Notes: a model not told the origin generated them from the letters alone. A stretch of DNA of 64,000 nt from Vibrio algivorus (GCF_002218005.2 NZ_AP018678.1:1364001-1428000); one strand, 5' to 3'; counted from the stretch's first letter, positions 25,995-37,300 are shown. Numbers and translations: made by a program.

Positions 25995-26726
25995 TTAATC
26001 TGATAAGTAATATTGTACCGTAGAAACCACTCGGATCTTTTTGATATAAGGGGTGTTTTTATCTCTTGATGAAATGGTAAATTGCCCTTGCGATGCTCGT
26101 TTTATTTTACCTAATTGGCTATCAGAATCCTTAGCAAACTTTTCAGCCACTACGCGCGCGTTTTTCGTAGCTTCTTCAATCATTGCTGGCTTAATATCAT
26201 TAAGTCCAGTAAAGATATATTCAGGCTGAGACGAATAACTGTCACCACTGAACACGATACCTTGCTTTCCGAGCTCTGACATTTCAGCCATCACATTACG
26301 CACAATATCGATTTTATTAGAATAAACCGTCACAGTTTGATTAGCAGAGTAGCGAAATTCAGCACGAGAATTATCACCCCACTGTTGAGCCGATTTATCA
26401 ACAATCGCAGGGGCACTAAAACTAATTGCTTCAGGAGAAACTCCTTTTAACAAGAGGAAAGCTTTAATTTTTTCGGTACTTTTATCTACCTCATTATAAA
26501 GTGCTGATAAATCATTATTAGCTAACGTAAATTGGATCGGCCAAATCACCACATCGGCCTCTACTTCTTTCTCTGCAAGCCCTTTCACGTTCACGCTACG
26601 TTCGTATTGTTTATATTCTATAGCAGCCGACCCGAGTTGATAGCCTAACAAAACCAGCCCAACACAAATGAAAGCACCGAGTAAAAGTGCTGGAACCGCT
26701 TTATTATTGGAGGATACATTCGTCAT
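25995..26726 (-). CDS. SIMPL (DUF541) domain periplasmic protein
   Basis: 243 residues: one N-terminal membrane helix (VPALLLGAFICVGLVLLGYQLG), then a periplasmic SIMPL domain with RSVNVKGLAEKEVEADVVIWPIQFT at its start and the EEATKNARVVAEKFAKDSDSQLGKIKRASQGQFTI segment typical of the family. Relatives such as E. coli YggE are linked to oxidative stress tolerance, and some SIMPL proteins oligomerise into rings; the function here is not known. It precedes the Nudix gene by ten bases. Confidence 0.82.
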   Translation of the reverse strand: MTNVSSNNKAVPALLLGAFICVGLVLLGYQLGSAAIEYKQYERSVNVKGLAEKEVEADVVIWPIQFTLANNDLSALYNEVDKSTEKIKAFLLLKGVSPEAISFSAPAIVDKSAQQWGDNSRAEFRYSANQTVTVYSNKIDIVRNVMAEMSELGKQGIVFSGDSYSSQPEYIFTGLNDIKPAMIEEATKNARVVAEKFAKDSDSQLGKIKRASQGQFTISSRDKNTPYIKKIRVVSTVQYYLSD

Positions 26727-26770
26727 ATCTATTCTATTCCTTTTCTATGCTTTTATTTATGAATAAGCTG

Positions 26771-26892
26771 TATACCCAAGTCACTTCGGTATAATGAAAA
26801 ACATGTCTAGAAACTGCACTTACAACAGATATTAGACGAAGTAATAATCAAATGATATCAACTGACCAACACATATACCCAAGTCACTTGGG
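26771..26892. repeat. two direct family A repeat ends
   Basis: TATACCCAAGTCACTT occurs at 26771-26786 and again at 26874-26889, in direct orientation, in the divergent space between the SIMPL and TrmK-like genes. The second copy extends to the perfect odd palindrome CCCAAGTCACTTGGG at 26878-26892. The 90 bases between them show no inverted-repeat structure like that of the full element. Confidence 0.62.
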
Positions 26893-26945
26893 AATGAACC
26901 AATAACGCAGTACAATACCGACCGGTTAAATTAGCGAGAAGAATC

Positions 26946-27647
26946 GTGAAGCTAAGTAAGCGTCTACAACATATTGAATCTATGATCTCAGATCAGCATT
27001 ACCAACATATATGGGATTGCTGTTGTGACCACGGTTTTTTAGGCGCAGCATTACTACAACGCCAAGCAGCTCCGTTTGTTCACTTTGTCGATATCATTCC
27101 CGAGTTAACCTCATTAGTACAAACACGTTTAGAGCAATTCTTTCATAGCTCAGCCTCTCAATGGCACGTCTACTGCCAAGATGTCAAAACACTACCCTTA
27201 GAAAAGTTTTCAGGTAAACAACTGGTCATCATTGCAGGCGTTGGTGGAGATTTAATGGTGGAGTTTATTCAAGCGTTACAACATCAATACTCTCACTTAG
27301 AGATCGACTACCTGTTGTGCCCGGTTTACCAACAATTTAACTTGCGCCAGATCTTAATCAATTTGAATATGAGCTTAAAGCAAGAAAAGCTCATTGAAGA
27401 TAACCGTCGATATTATGAGATTCTGCATGTCTCCAACCGCGCCCCCCAAAGTCCAGAAGATAACATTCATCCTGTTGGTAAGCAGATTTGGCATTATTCC
27501 AATCAACAACAGGCTATTGTGAATAAGCGCTATTTGCAAAAAACACTAACCCACTACTCTCGTATGCAACAAAGTGATCCCATGCAAGCTCAATTGCCTT
27601 TGCAGTGGTACTCTCACATTCGTCAGCAATTAGACCTTTCAGATTAA
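26946..27647 (+). CDS. TrmK-like tRNA (adenine-N1)-methyltransferase family protein
   Basis: 233 residues of the COG2384/TrmK type: the N-terminal LSKRLQHIESMI, then the SAM-binding region IWDCCCDHGFLGAALLQR and the family motif QLVIIAGVGGDLMVEFIQAL. Bacillus TrmK methylates A22 N1 of tRNA, but the gammaproteobacterial members are poorly studied. The N-terminus differs from canonical SAM loops in the run of three cysteines (WDCCCDHG). Starts at GTG with GAGAAG upstream. Confidence 0.75.
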   Translation: MKLSKRLQHIESMISDQHYQHIWDCCCDHGFLGAALLQRQAAPFVHFVDIIPELTSLVQTRLEQFFHSSASQWHVYCQDVKTLPLEKFSGKQLVIIAGVGGDLMVEFIQALQHQYSHLEIDYLLCPVYQQFNLRQILINLNMSLKQEKLIEDNRRYYEILHVSNRAPQSPEDNIHPVGKQIWHYSNQQQAIVNKRYLQKTLTHYSRMQQSDPMQAQLPLQWYSHIRQQLDLSD

Positions 27648-27936
27648 AAACAAAAAACATAACAAGAATGTATACAAAATTTAGTTTTTTTGTATATAAA
27701 GGAATTCAATTTGAAAATCGAATGAAAATCACATAATTGATTTAAAAACAAACAATTAAATAATATTTCATCACTTTACTTACTTCTTAATCCAAAAATT
27801 AAAATCGATTTTCTGTGCGCTAAAGCCAAACATTACAGAAAGATTGTTTACAATTACTATGTGCATTTTAATATAGCGCTATACTGTTTTCTGTTCCGAA
27901 CCAAGCAAATTTTGCTCGTAGAAAAAGAGTCCGACA

Positions 27937-29625
27937 ATGAATAACGATAAACGTCCCCTATATATTACCTACGCAGGCCCAGTATTAATGGCCACCCCTC
28001 TTCTTAATAAAGGTAGTGGTTTTACCTTTGAAGAACGAAAAGAATTCAACCTTGAAGGGTTACTACCTGAAGCAACAGAAACCATTCAAGAGCAAGTAGA
28101 GCGTGCTTATCTACAATATCAAGCCTTCGAAAGTGATATGGATAAACACATTTATCTACGTAACATTCAAGATACCAATGAAACCCTATTTTACCGTTTA
28201 GTGCAGAATCATATCTCTGAAATGATGCCGATTATCTACACGCCAACGGTAGGTGCGGCTTGCGAAAATTTCTCAAATATTTATCGCCGTGGTCGTGGTT
28301 TATTTATCTCTTATCCAAATCGTGATCGTATTGACGACTTAGTAAACAACGCCACTAGCCAAAATGTAAAAGTAATCGTTGTAACCGATGGTGAACGTAT
28401 TTTGGGTCTTGGTGACCAAGGTATTGGTGGTATGGGCATTCCTATTGGTAAGCTTTCCCTTTACACCGCTTGTGGTGGGATCAGCCCGGCTTATACCCTG
28501 CCTATCGTACTCGATGTAGGTACAAATAATCCGCAACGTCTTGCTGATCCTATGTATATGGGCTGGCGTCACCCACGTATTACTGGTGCAGAATATGACA
28601 AGTTTGTGGATGATTTTATGCAAGCTATCAAGCGCCGCTGGCCTGATGCCCTCATTCAATTCGAAGACTTTGCTCAGAAAAATGCCATGCCTTTACTTGA
28701 GCGCTATAAAGATAAAGTGTGCTGCTTTAATGACGATATTCAAGGCACCGCAGCGGTCACCGTTGGTTCATTAATAGCGGCTTGTCATGCAGCGGGTAGT
28801 AAGCTTTCTGATCAACGAATAACCTTTGTTGGTGCTGGTTCTGCCGGTTGCGGTATTGCAGAAGCAATTATCGCGCAAATGGTGTCGGAAGGATTAACTG
28901 ATGAACAAGCTCGCGCTCAAGTTTATATGGTTGATCGCTGGGGCTTACTACAACAAGGTATGAAAAACCTTCTTGATTTCCAGCAGAAACTTGTTCAAAA
29001 GAATAAGCATCTAGAAAAGTGGCAAAGTGAAGAGCAAGGTTATTCTCTACTAGATGTGATGCGTAATGCAAAACCAACAGTATTAATTGGTGTTTCGGGT
29101 GTTCCCGGCTTATTTAGTCAAGAAGTCATTGAAACCATGCATGCACATTGTGAACGCCCTATTATCTTCCCACTATCGAACCCTACTAGCCGTGTTGAAG
29201 GGACTCCGCAAGATATTTTCCAATGGACAAATGGTAAAGCGCTGATCGCAACCGGCAGTCCATTTGCCCCAGTGAAATTTGAAGGTAAAGATTACCCCAT
29301 TGCCCAATGTAACAATAGCTACATCTTCCCAGGGATTGGATTAGGAGTACTTGCGGTTTCTGCATCACGTGTTACAGATGAAATGTTGATGGAATCAAGT
29401 CGTGCACTTGCGACCTGTTCACCATTAGCCTTAAAAGGCAAAGGTGCATTACTTCCACCACTAGAAGAAATTCATACGGTATCGAAGAAGATTGCTTTTG
29501 CTGTGGCGAAAAAGGCCATCGAACAAGGAGTGGCGCTTTCTATTACTGATGATGCAATTGAAGCGGCAATTGAAAATGGTTTTTGGCAACCAGAATATCG
29601 CCGCTATAAGCGTACTGCATTCTAA
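27937..29625 (+). CDS. maeA: NAD-dependent malic enzyme (oxaloacetate-decarboxylating)
   Basis: 562 residues, the MaeA/SfcA length. It converts malate to pyruvate, CO2 and NADH. Visible motifs: IIYTPTVGAACENFSNIYRRGRGLFIS with the catalytic Tyr, EDFAQKNAMPLLERY with metal ligands, NDDIQGTAAVTVGSLIAA, and the Rossmann ITFVGAGSAGCGIAEAII. The AT-rich region before it (27648-27936) contains no gene and presumably holds the promoter. A strong terminator follows. Confidence 0.96.
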   Translation: MNNDKRPLYITYAGPVLMATPLLNKGSGFTFEERKEFNLEGLLPEATETIQEQVERAYLQYQAFESDMDKHIYLRNIQDTNETLFYRLVQNHISEMMPIIYTPTVGAACENFSNIYRRGRGLFISYPNRDRIDDLVNNATSQNVKVIVVTDGERILGLGDQGIGGMGIPIGKLSLYTACGGISPAYTLPIVLDVGTNNPQRLADPMYMGWRHPRITGAEYDKFVDDFMQAIKRRWPDALIQFEDFAQKNAMPLLERYKDKVCCFNDDIQGTAAVTVGSLIAACHAAGSKLSDQRITFVGAGSAGCGIAEAIIAQMVSEGLTDEQARAQVYMVDRWGLLQQGMKNLLDFQQKLVQKNKHLEKWQSEEQGYSLLDVMRNAKPTVLIGVSGVPGLFSQEVIETMHAHCERPIIFPLSNPTSRVEGTPQDIFQWTNGKALIATGSPFAPVKFEGKDYPIAQCNNSYIFPGIGLGVLAVSASRVTDEMLMESSRALATCSPLALKGKGALLPPLEEIHTVSKKIAFAVAKKAIEQGVALSITDDAIEAAIENGFWQPEYRRYKRTAF

Positions 29626-29682
29626 TTGAGCCGTTATGCCTTAGAGGCGCTGATAAATTAAACAATAATGACAAGTGAATGT

Positions 29683-29721
29683 AAGCCCACTTTAATATTT
29701 AAACAAAGTGGGCTTTTTTAT
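29683..29721 (+). terminator. intrinsic terminator after maeA
   Basis: Perfect 11-bp stem AAGCCCACTTT / AAAGTGGGCTT (29683-29693 with 29705-29715) followed by TTTTTA. Confidence 0.93.
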
Positions 29722-29874
29722 TTTTCACCGTCTCATTACGCTGCTATTATCAAACGTCTTAAAGTACCCCACATAATAGGTAATATGGTATGGATACTGA
29801 CATGACAATAAACCGTAATTTTTTATGTGGGATAAGCTCATTTTTCATGCCCTTAGAGCATAGTCTATAGCTCT

Positions 29875-30618
29875 ATGTTCATCGGCCAAGCACGATTGCA
29901 ATTAACCCTAAAATGGCTAACCCGAAGCTTAACCGCTCTGGGAATTCTATTTGTGCTCTTTCTCAGTGGAATTGTACTTATTGATCGGCTGATCAGTTGG
30001 CAAACTCAAGATTCTATTTATCATGACATTACGAATGTACCAAAGTTTGATATTGGCTTAGTACTAGGCACTAGCAAGTATATTGGCCACACCTTAAACA
30101 CCTATTACTCGCACCGAATTGAAGCAGCGATTGAACTGCACCGAAGAGGAAAAGTGACAACATTCCTACTTAGTGGCGATAACGCACACCGCTCTTATAA
30201 TGAACCGTGGACAATGAAGCGAGATTTGCTTAAAGCGGGTATTCAAGAAGGCAATATTCACCTTGATTATGCGGGCTTTAGAACTCTAGATTCTATCGTG
30301 CGGGCAAAAGAGATTTTTCTTGCTGATCATTTTTTGATTATTACCCAAGATTTTCATTGTGAGCGAGCACTCTACATCGCCCAATATCACCATATTAATG
30401 CCAAATGTTTAGCGGTTCCTGGCCCTGTTGAAACTTCCGGTTTATCAATTCGAGTCCGTGAAGTTTTTGCTAGAACTAAGGCCTTTTTAGACCTATATAT
30501 TTTACACTCACAGCCTAAGTTTTTTGGCCCAGTAAGTCCGATTAAAGAGAGCAATCCACAAGTCTCGTCGACGGATTTAAAAACCGTTCATGGCGATGAT
30601 AAGCCCGTAGAAAATTAG
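29875..30618 (+). CDS. sanA: SanA/ElyC/YdcF (DUF218) family envelope protein
   Basis: 247 residues with one N-terminal membrane helix (LGILFVLFLSGIVLIDRLI) and a DUF218 domain: DIGLVLGTSKYIG, SHRIEAAIELHRRGKV, FLLSGDNAHRSYNEPWTMKRDLL and FLIITQDFHCERALYIA. E. coli SanA affects vancomycin exclusion and envelope integrity; in E. coli it follows cdd, whereas here the two are 22 kb apart. The C-terminal 25 residues are hydrophilic and variable. The ribosome site is weak. An inverted repeat (CCCACATAA at 29768 with TTATGTGGG at 29823) lies in its upstream region. Confidence 0.87.
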   Translation: MFIGQARLQLTLKWLTRSLTALGILFVLFLSGIVLIDRLISWQTQDSIYHDITNVPKFDIGLVLGTSKYIGHTLNTYYSHRIEAAIELHRRGKVTTFLLSGDNAHRSYNEPWTMKRDLLKAGIQEGNIHLDYAGFRTLDSIVRAKEIFLADHFLIITQDFHCERALYIAQYHHINAKCLAVPGPVETSGLSIRVREVFARTKAFLDLYILHSQPKFFGPVSPIKESNPQVSSTDLKTVHGDDKPVEN

Positions 30619-30619
30619 A

Positions 30620-31936
30620 TTAAATTAACTTTTCTAACACTTCCACACGATTACGACCATTTTTCTTAGCATGATATAAAGCCTCATCTGCTCTGGCGAT
30701 CATTTCTGTCACACCTTCACCTGATACCATTTCAGTGACACCGAAACTGCAAGTCAACACTCCAACTTCAGGCCACTGATAATTTTCAATCATTAAACGG
30801 ATACGTTCAGCAACCAGTACCGCTCCTTCTATACCGGCTTTAGGACAAAAAATAACAAACTCTTCACCGCCCCAGCGAACTAAACGGTCACTTTCTCGTA
30901 ACTGCCCATAAACCAATTTAGCAAACTCACGAAGCACTTGGTCGCCAACATTATGACCAAAGTTATCATTCACGGCTTTAAAATGGTCTAAATCAACATA
31001 AATCACAGATAGACTCGAAGTTCCCCATCGGACTCGGCGTGCTAGATCGTCTAACCACTCACGAATCGCCCGGCGATTGCATGCTCCCGTAAGTTCATCT
31101 TTCGTAGCAATCAAGGCAACTTCGGTATATTTCGTTTCTAAGGCTTTATTCAACTTATTCAAATGTTCAGCATGGGCTGCCATTTTTCGAACCCGCTTTC
31201 TCGATTGGAACAGCTCATGAAATAAGAATGCTAATGCAGCAGAGATCCAGGTAGACAATAGAACCAAAGCAAAAGCTCGTGGGCTTAAATAATCACCTTT
31301 AAAAGTGATTTTATTCACAGTGATAGTATGTTCACCGAGCACTGAACCTGAATCTGTCGCGATTTGAATCATAGAAACGTTATCCACTTTCACACCAGAT
31401 TCTTCAATTGGCACATTGTAGTCAAACAGCCACCAAGTCAGGACTTGAAATTTATCATAACTAATTTCTTTGCCCCCTTGACCAAAACCAGCATGGTACT
31501 CAATACCATTATATTTCAGAGTATTATCATCTTTAGGATCAAAAACTTTAGGCTCATAGTTACGAATATTCACTCTAACTTTTGCCGTATTCTCTTGCAC
31601 CCCTTGATAATCAATATCTAGAAATACACGGTCATAACCAGATAAATCAATACCTTGTGTAACATCGTCCGATAAACTAATAGTCATCTCACAATAAGGC
31701 CATGGATAACTACTTTTCACAAGTCGACAAGACATGACTGGTGTCTCACCATCCAGGTTTAAACTTACCTGGCTATTCCCCCCCAGCACACTGTCAGACG
31801 CTACTTTATACGGATAATCTTGAGGCGACATTTCTAACGTTTTATCATGCCCCAAAAAATAGTAACCAATTGATAAAAAAGCATTAAGCACAATAATTAC
31901 AAGTACAACTTTAATGTATAGCTGCTGATTGAGCAT
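30620..31936 (-). CDS. Membrane-anchored diguanylate cyclase (GGDEF)
   Basis: 438 residues from ATG 31936, which has AAGGA six bases upstream; an in-frame GTG at 31969 is less likely. One membrane helix (VVLVIIVLNAFLSIGYYFLG) begins a periplasmic sensing domain of about 200 residues, then a second helix (FALVLLSTWISAALAFLFHELF), a short coiled coil, and a GGDEF domain. The active site reads RWGGEEF, a competent variant, and RESD five residues before it is an intact inhibitory I-site. It should make cyclic-di-GMP in response to an unknown periplasmic cue. The stop is directly next to the convergent sanA stop. Confidence 0.92.
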   Translation of the reverse strand: MLNQQLYIKVVLVIIVLNAFLSIGYYFLGHDKTLEMSPQDYPYKVASDSVLGGNSQVSLNLDGETPVMSCRLVKSSYPWPYCEMTISLSDDVTQGIDLSGYDRVFLDIDYQGVQENTAKVRVNIRNYEPKVFDPKDDNTLKYNGIEYHAGFGQGGKEISYDKFQVLTWWLFDYNVPIEESGVKVDNVSMIQIATDSGSVLGEHTITVNKITFKGDYLSPRAFALVLLSTWISAALAFLFHELFQSRKRVRKMAAHAEHLNKLNKALETKYTEVALIATKDELTGACNRRAIREWLDDLARRVRWGTSSLSVIYVDLDHFKAVNDNFGHNVGDQVLREFAKLVYGQLRESDRLVRWGGEEFVIFCPKAGIEGAVLVAERIRLMIENYQWPEVGVLTCSFGVTEMVSGEGVTEMIARADEALYHAKKNGRNRVEVLEKLI

Positions 31937-32202
31937 TTTCATTCCTTGTAAATTAGTATCAGTACTCACATGTTAGCTAAAGTCTTAATTCTCTAATTCG
32001 CATGAGAGTTTTGACTAAATTAATATTCATCACCTTTCCACAATTCATTATATTTCATGTGGTTTTACTCAAGATACTAGAATTGTTACAACATAAAAAT
32101 GACAGTAGCCACATAATCTATTAACGGCAATTTAATCATTAATCTAAGGAGCAGAGTATAAAGCCATCTAAAATTTCGATAGACTAGACAAAATAAAAAA
32201 TC

Positions 32203-33051
32203 ATGAGCAAAAATATGTCGTTAAACATCACTGGAACCCTGTCAAAACTTAGCTCTCACTTAAACTCAGAGCAAGCCAATCAAGTTGAATATGCTTTACC
32301 GATTGGTGAAGAAAAAATCGCATTAAACCCGTATATTGGTCAAACAATTACCCTCACTCATACTGGCAATATTTTCTGTTCATCGTGTGGAAAAAAAACC
32401 AAGAAAAGCTATTCACAAGGTCATTGTTTTATCTGTATGAAAAAGCTAGCGAGCTGTGACATGTGCATCATGAAGCCAGAGACCTGTCATTACGATCAAG
32501 GTACTTGTCGTGAACCTCAATGGGGGGAAGAAAATTGCATGGTTGACCACTACGTCTACCTTTCTAATACCTCAAGCATAAAAGTTGGCATTACACGCCA
32601 CACTCAGATTCCAACTCGTTGGATTGATCAAGGTGCGACTCAAGGCTTACCAATTTTTAAAGTCAAAACACGTCATATTTCAGGATTAATTGAAATTGAA
32701 TTAGCTAAGCACATTGCTGATAAAACTAACTGGCGCACGCTGCTAAAAGAAAATGGTGAAGATCTCGCATTAGAAGAAAAATTCGCCCAGCTATTGCCTT
32801 TGATTCAGCCGACAATTGATGAAGTGAAAAGACAATTTGGCGATGATGCTGTCGAAGTTTTATCTTCTGATATCACCCCAATTTGCTACCCAGTAAAACA
32901 ACACCCAGTCAAAATTGTCTCGCATAACTTTGACAAAAACCCTGTTGTGACAGGTCAATTACAAGGTATCAAAGGGCAATATTTAATTTTAGATACTGGT
33001 GTGATTAACATCCGAAAATTCACCTCTTATGAAGTGACGTTTAGCGATTAA
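32203..33051 (+). CDS. DUF2797 domain protein with cysteine clusters
   Basis: 282 residues. The first third carries paired cysteines that look like a metal site: FCSSCGKK, GHCFICMKK, SCDMCIMKPETCHYDQGTCREPQWGEENC. A second conserved part, HYVYLSNTSSIKVGITRHTQIPTRWIDQGATQGLPIFKVKTRH, resembles the GIY-YIG-like core of DUF2797 proteins. No function is established for this family. ATG 32203 follows a gap of 233 bases after the divergent cyclase gene; MSL at 32215 is an alternative start. Confidence 0.78.
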   Translation: MSKNMSLNITGTLSKLSSHLNSEQANQVEYALPIGEEKIALNPYIGQTITLTHTGNIFCSSCGKKTKKSYSQGHCFICMKKLASCDMCIMKPETCHYDQGTCREPQWGEENCMVDHYVYLSNTSSIKVGITRHTQIPTRWIDQGATQGLPIFKVKTRHISGLIEIELAKHIADKTNWRTLLKENGEDLALEEKFAQLLPLIQPTIDEVKRQFGDDAVEVLSSDITPICYPVKQHPVKIVSHNFDKNPVVTGQLQGIKGQYLILDTGVINIRKFTSYEVTFSD

Positions 33052-33066
33052 GCAGAAATAAACAAG

Positions 33067-33106
33067 CCACCAAATAGAAAACCTAAACTCTATTTGGTGG
33101 TTTTTT
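33067..33106 (+). terminator. intrinsic terminator after the DUF2797 gene
   Basis: Perfect 11-bp stem CCACCAAATAG / CTATTTGGTGG (33067-33077 with 33090-33100) followed by six T. It lies between convergent genes and could also impede leftward transcripts. Confidence 0.93.
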
Positions 33107-33117
33107 ATCAATGAAGA

Positions 33118-34302
33118 TTAATCCACCCACTTATCGCGTGAGGTGAATCCGTCGATGTAGACCATTGGAGTCATCTCTTTTAATTTCTCGTGAGATTGAC
33201 AATTAAATGACTCTAACTCTTCATCCGAAGGTCTATTTTTTATCCAAGTAAAAAACTTAGTATTACCTGTCATGTCTTTGAACATTAATGCATAGCAAGC
33301 TAATTCTTTTCTAGTATAAGATTGTTCAAAATCATAAAACCTAGATGCTAAATACTCTGTGCCCCCAAGTTTATTTAACTTCTGATACAAAGCATCATCT
33401 TCATTTAAATCACTACGGTTTAAAGCCACTAGAAGCTCCACGGTCGGTATATAATTATTATTTACTCCAACAGTAAGAAGCTGAACAACTAGCTTTTCCA
33501 ACTTTTTAGAAGAAAAAACATACTCATTTTTGTTCCTATCAAACGTGAGAATAGTATCCACATAATCCATCAAAGGTTGATAGTAATGATTTTCCGCAAA
33601 CCGAATCACTTCTTTAAGGTAGTGCTCACGAGTTTCTTTTGAAAAGTTCAATTGATAGTAATTACTATTAGCCAATTGATTTTCTGTTATCAATGGGACC
33701 AATTTCCCATCTTGGGTTAACTGTTTCAATAAAAAATATTGAGAACGTAAATCCCCTTGTTTAGCTTTTGCTTTAGCCAGTTTTATTGATAAATTTAAGT
33801 AATCCTCACTACATGCTTTTTTCTCAAAACTGGTATCCTTACCTAAGCCTTGTGATACTTCACTACCAAGGCTTGCAGAGCTTAAATACATAAGACAATC
33901 TGAACTTTGATTTGATAAGGCCCATGCTGCGTAAGGTACCCCTTTATTTGCGGCCTGATCTAATAGTTTAAAATTTTCTTTTCTTCTTTTTATATTGTTT
34001 ATATCTGATCGTGCATACCAATACATCGCATCAGCATCATATTCCGCAACTAACTTCTCTAATAGATCACCATCATATTTTCCATGCTGTAAACTCACTA
34101 AAAATGGATACAGTTTATCTCCCGGTTTCACGGTGCTGGATATATACGGGTCATCCGGTTTTTTATTAATGTTGGCATCAATAAATGGTTGAAAAATCGC
34201 TATATCCTCTTCGGGGTTAGGCGTGTAATCATTACAGCCCATTAAGCCAAGTGTAAAGGCATATAATACAACACTGATAGATAACTTAAGATAACGCGGC
34301 AT
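33118..34302 (-). CDS. Putative T6SS immunity lipoprotein
   Basis: 394 residues from ATG 34302, chosen because it gives a clean lipoprotein signal (LGLMGC, Cys23, with Asn at +2 suggesting the outer membrane). The upstream in-frame start at 34350 would add 16 residues. It overlaps the end of the toxin-like gene by 17 bases. Residues about 75-130 (DADAMYWYARSDI, LDQAANKGVPYAAWALS) resemble Sel1-type helical repeats. Position directly after a VgrG-linked cargo and coupling to it argue for immunity; a periplasmic lipoprotein implies the cargo acts in the envelope. No direct homology to a known immunity protein is recognised. Confidence 0.65.
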   Translation of the reverse strand: MPRYLKLSISVVLYAFTLGLMGCNDYTPNPEEDIAIFQPFIDANINKKPDDPYISSTVKPGDKLYPFLVSLQHGKYDGDLLEKLVAEYDADAMYWYARSDINNIKRRKENFKLLDQAANKGVPYAAWALSNQSSDCLMYLSSASLGSEVSQGLGKDTSFEKKACSEDYLNLSIKLAKAKAKQGDLRSQYFLLKQLTQDGKLVPLITENQLANSNYYQLNFSKETREHYLKEVIRFAENHYYQPLMDYVDTILTFDRNKNEYVFSSKKLEKLVVQLLTVGVNNNYIPTVELLVALNRSDLNEDDALYQKLNKLGGTEYLASRFYDFEQSYTRKELACYALMFKDMTGNTKFFTWIKNRPSDEELESFNCQSHEKLKEMTPMVYIDGFTSRDKWVD

Positions 34303-37300
34303 TAATCGTCCACTCCATAATAAATTCTTTTTTAGTTTCAATCTCACCATCCGTGTTACGGATTTGAATTGGCTTATTTTTTTCTAATGGGTTTTCCACC
34401 ATCGAAATAGGATAAGCGTGATAGCGGCGTACTTTCACTTTAGGTAGTGTCACATAGCTACTTTGATAACTATTCTCTAATGGCTCTTCCATTTCATCCG
34501 AATAAGTCAGCACCATATTTTGGCAAAGTACACTAGATAACCGATCAAAATCGACATCTAATCTATTTGCACTAAACGGCTTCACAAACCTCGCCAGCTT
34601 AAACCAATTGTCTTTAAATGACTCCCATTGCAAAGGCTTATCTTGCAATATCGCAGGATCCTCATTCATACGAATTAAACTTTCTTTCCATTGGCGCTTC
34701 GAGTTGACATTGTCGCTTTCATCATCCACCAACCATTGCATGATTTGTACAATAGCTTGAGCCTGAGTTTGATTGTTTTGTTCTGCCGATTTAGAGCCAA
34801 CTATTGTCGTTTGCTCTTTAACTAAAGAGGTCAATAAATTACGTAAGGTTTCAGGCGGTAGTTTTATCACCCAAGGCTTCATTATTGGCTGTTTTTTAAG
34901 TGCAATGAGATTATCAGCCAATAACGGTGCATACTCTTTACTTAAAGTGCTTTGCTTATATTCCGCCCATGTCGATACTGGCATCAATAACACGTCTGCT
35001 ACACTTAAGCCCATGGTCATGGCAAGCGTTAATACATTATTGAGTTTCGCAAAGTCTTCATTATTACCGTCTTTGTCGACATCACCAAACACACTCAAAC
35101 GTTTAAAATCGTGCTGCTTGAGTACCCCAAGCAAGGTATCCACAAATCGGTCTACCCCTAACATGTCTAGATTAATCGCAAGCTTACCCGAGGCGCCCGG
35201 CCCCATCACCAATTTTGCTGAGCTAACCAACACTAACACTCCACCCTGGAACAATAAGCGGAACTCACCTTTACTACCGACACCAAAAGAGGCAGAAAGC
35301 TCACCATTGATACTGCCAAGCTGTTGGTACTGGTTCTTCTCTTTTATCGGTGGTGGCTGCCAATAAACCGTTGCCCCTAAACTGCCGCCAGCTTCAACCC
35401 CGGCAAAGGCGTCCACGGTAACACCCGCTTCCGCAGCATAATCGGAGCTTACTGGGCCAGTATTCAATACACTTACACGCTGAATATTGGGGTCAAAGGC
35501 GGTGACCGAACTGCCTTTTATGCCAAAATTACCGCTTCCTGTATCAGAAGGACCAAACGCCACCTTAGCGCTTAGTTGGCAAGATGCACCTGCTAAACCA
35601 TACACCGAACCTTCAATTTTGGCCGCTAAGCAACCCGCTTGGTATTCTTGCTCTTTATTATGAGTATCGACGTAGTCTAATTTCAGCTCATAGCCTTTGG
35701 CTTCTTTTACTTCTTTTACACCCACATTGCCCTTTTCAAACGGCAACCAAAACATAAAGCTGGCTTGCGCTTGCAGCAACGTAAAATTCGCTGAAACTTC
35801 ACCTGAGCCGCCCAATTGTTTTGGATTTTTCAACGCATTTTGATAACTGCTTAACGGCGTATTTAAGGTCGCCGCCGCTTTACTACTAAAACGGAACAAC
35901 TGTGCCCCCGCATCCGCGCTGTATTGGGCTTCGTTACCATTTGGGCTGATACCATCTTGATAATGGTAACCGTCTGACCAAAATGCGGTATCAAATTTCT
36001 TCTCTTTGGTCAGTGGTAGTAAATCCAACTTCACCTCTGGCTTTTTCAGCTTTTCAAGCGCTTCCGATAATGAACTGACTGGCGTTTCACTATTGGATTG
36101 CTGACTCGCAAACGTAATTTGACTAGTAATATTGCGCACATGTTCTTTGGCCTGCGAACATAAAGTATCCTCGTTACTTTCTGGCATGTACCAAGCAGGG
36201 CCACGCAGGTAAAACAGCTCGCCGCTCGACATCAAGCTGCATTCGACCACCTGTAAATCATTGAGTTTCGCGTCATTGGCAAACCCCTGTTTGTTTTTGA
36301 TTTTCGCCTTATACGTATTCTCCCACAACAAGGTGAGCTTGGCTGGCAGAGAAGCCACAAAAGGCGATTCAAATTCTAAAGTAGGATTGGATGACTCTAA
36401 TCGAGATTGAGCCACGCCTTTTAAAAGTTCGATGCGCGCCTTCGCCACTTTTTTAACCCATAGCAACTGATTAAAAAGCTCATCAAGCGGCAGTTTTGTG
36501 CCTAATACTTGCGCTAAGTTCTTCTGGTGCTCGGTTATCGTATTATCAATTAAGGTTATCAACGCTAAACTTGGGTAGTAAGACCAATCTAGATCAACAC
36601 GGTTAACCACATCTTTCAGCTCTTTATCTTCCGCCCCACCCGAACACTCAAGATAAAGGTCAGATATAAAATCATCTTCTTTAATATCAATTACTTGGTT
36701 AGCAGCTCGCCAATTTGGCATTTTTTCATTTAGTACTTTCGGGCCTTGGTTCGCTAGGCTATCACCTTCTAACTGCGCTAACGTTAAACATTGCTCTTTA
36801 ACGACTAAGCCTTGCCGATTTAGGTTACTGACCGCGGCTGAATACCAACTCACGCCATAAGGCGAAAACACTTCTTGAGGTTGTCGAATCAGGGCTTTTA
36901 ATTTCTGTTTTGCTTTATCATGAGGTAATTGAGCAATCGACATCTCATCATGATTATCTGAGAGCATTTTCGCGTATTTTTCAATCGTCTCTTGCTGCTC
37001 ACTGGTGAAGTATTTTAACTCTTCTCGATAAACAAACTCTGTACCATCATCCGAATCCATCCCTTCAGCATTATCAATAGCCGCCTCTTCCATGCTTTCT
37101 ATTTTGTCGGTAATGTCACTAAGCACCGTATTATGTAATTGGTCCAATAAATATTGGTCAGCTTTAGCTTGTCTGGTTACCTCTATTCTCGCCGTATTAA
37201 TCGAGGCACCAGAGATAGCATCAACTCCAGAGCGAGAACGTTGTCTGTTTTGCATCTTTCTCTTGAAAGCATCTGATTGCTTTAAGCGACTTTTAATATA

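Noticed and set aside
30620..30640. operon of sanA with the diguanylate cyclase
   Set aside because: The genes are convergent and end one base apart.
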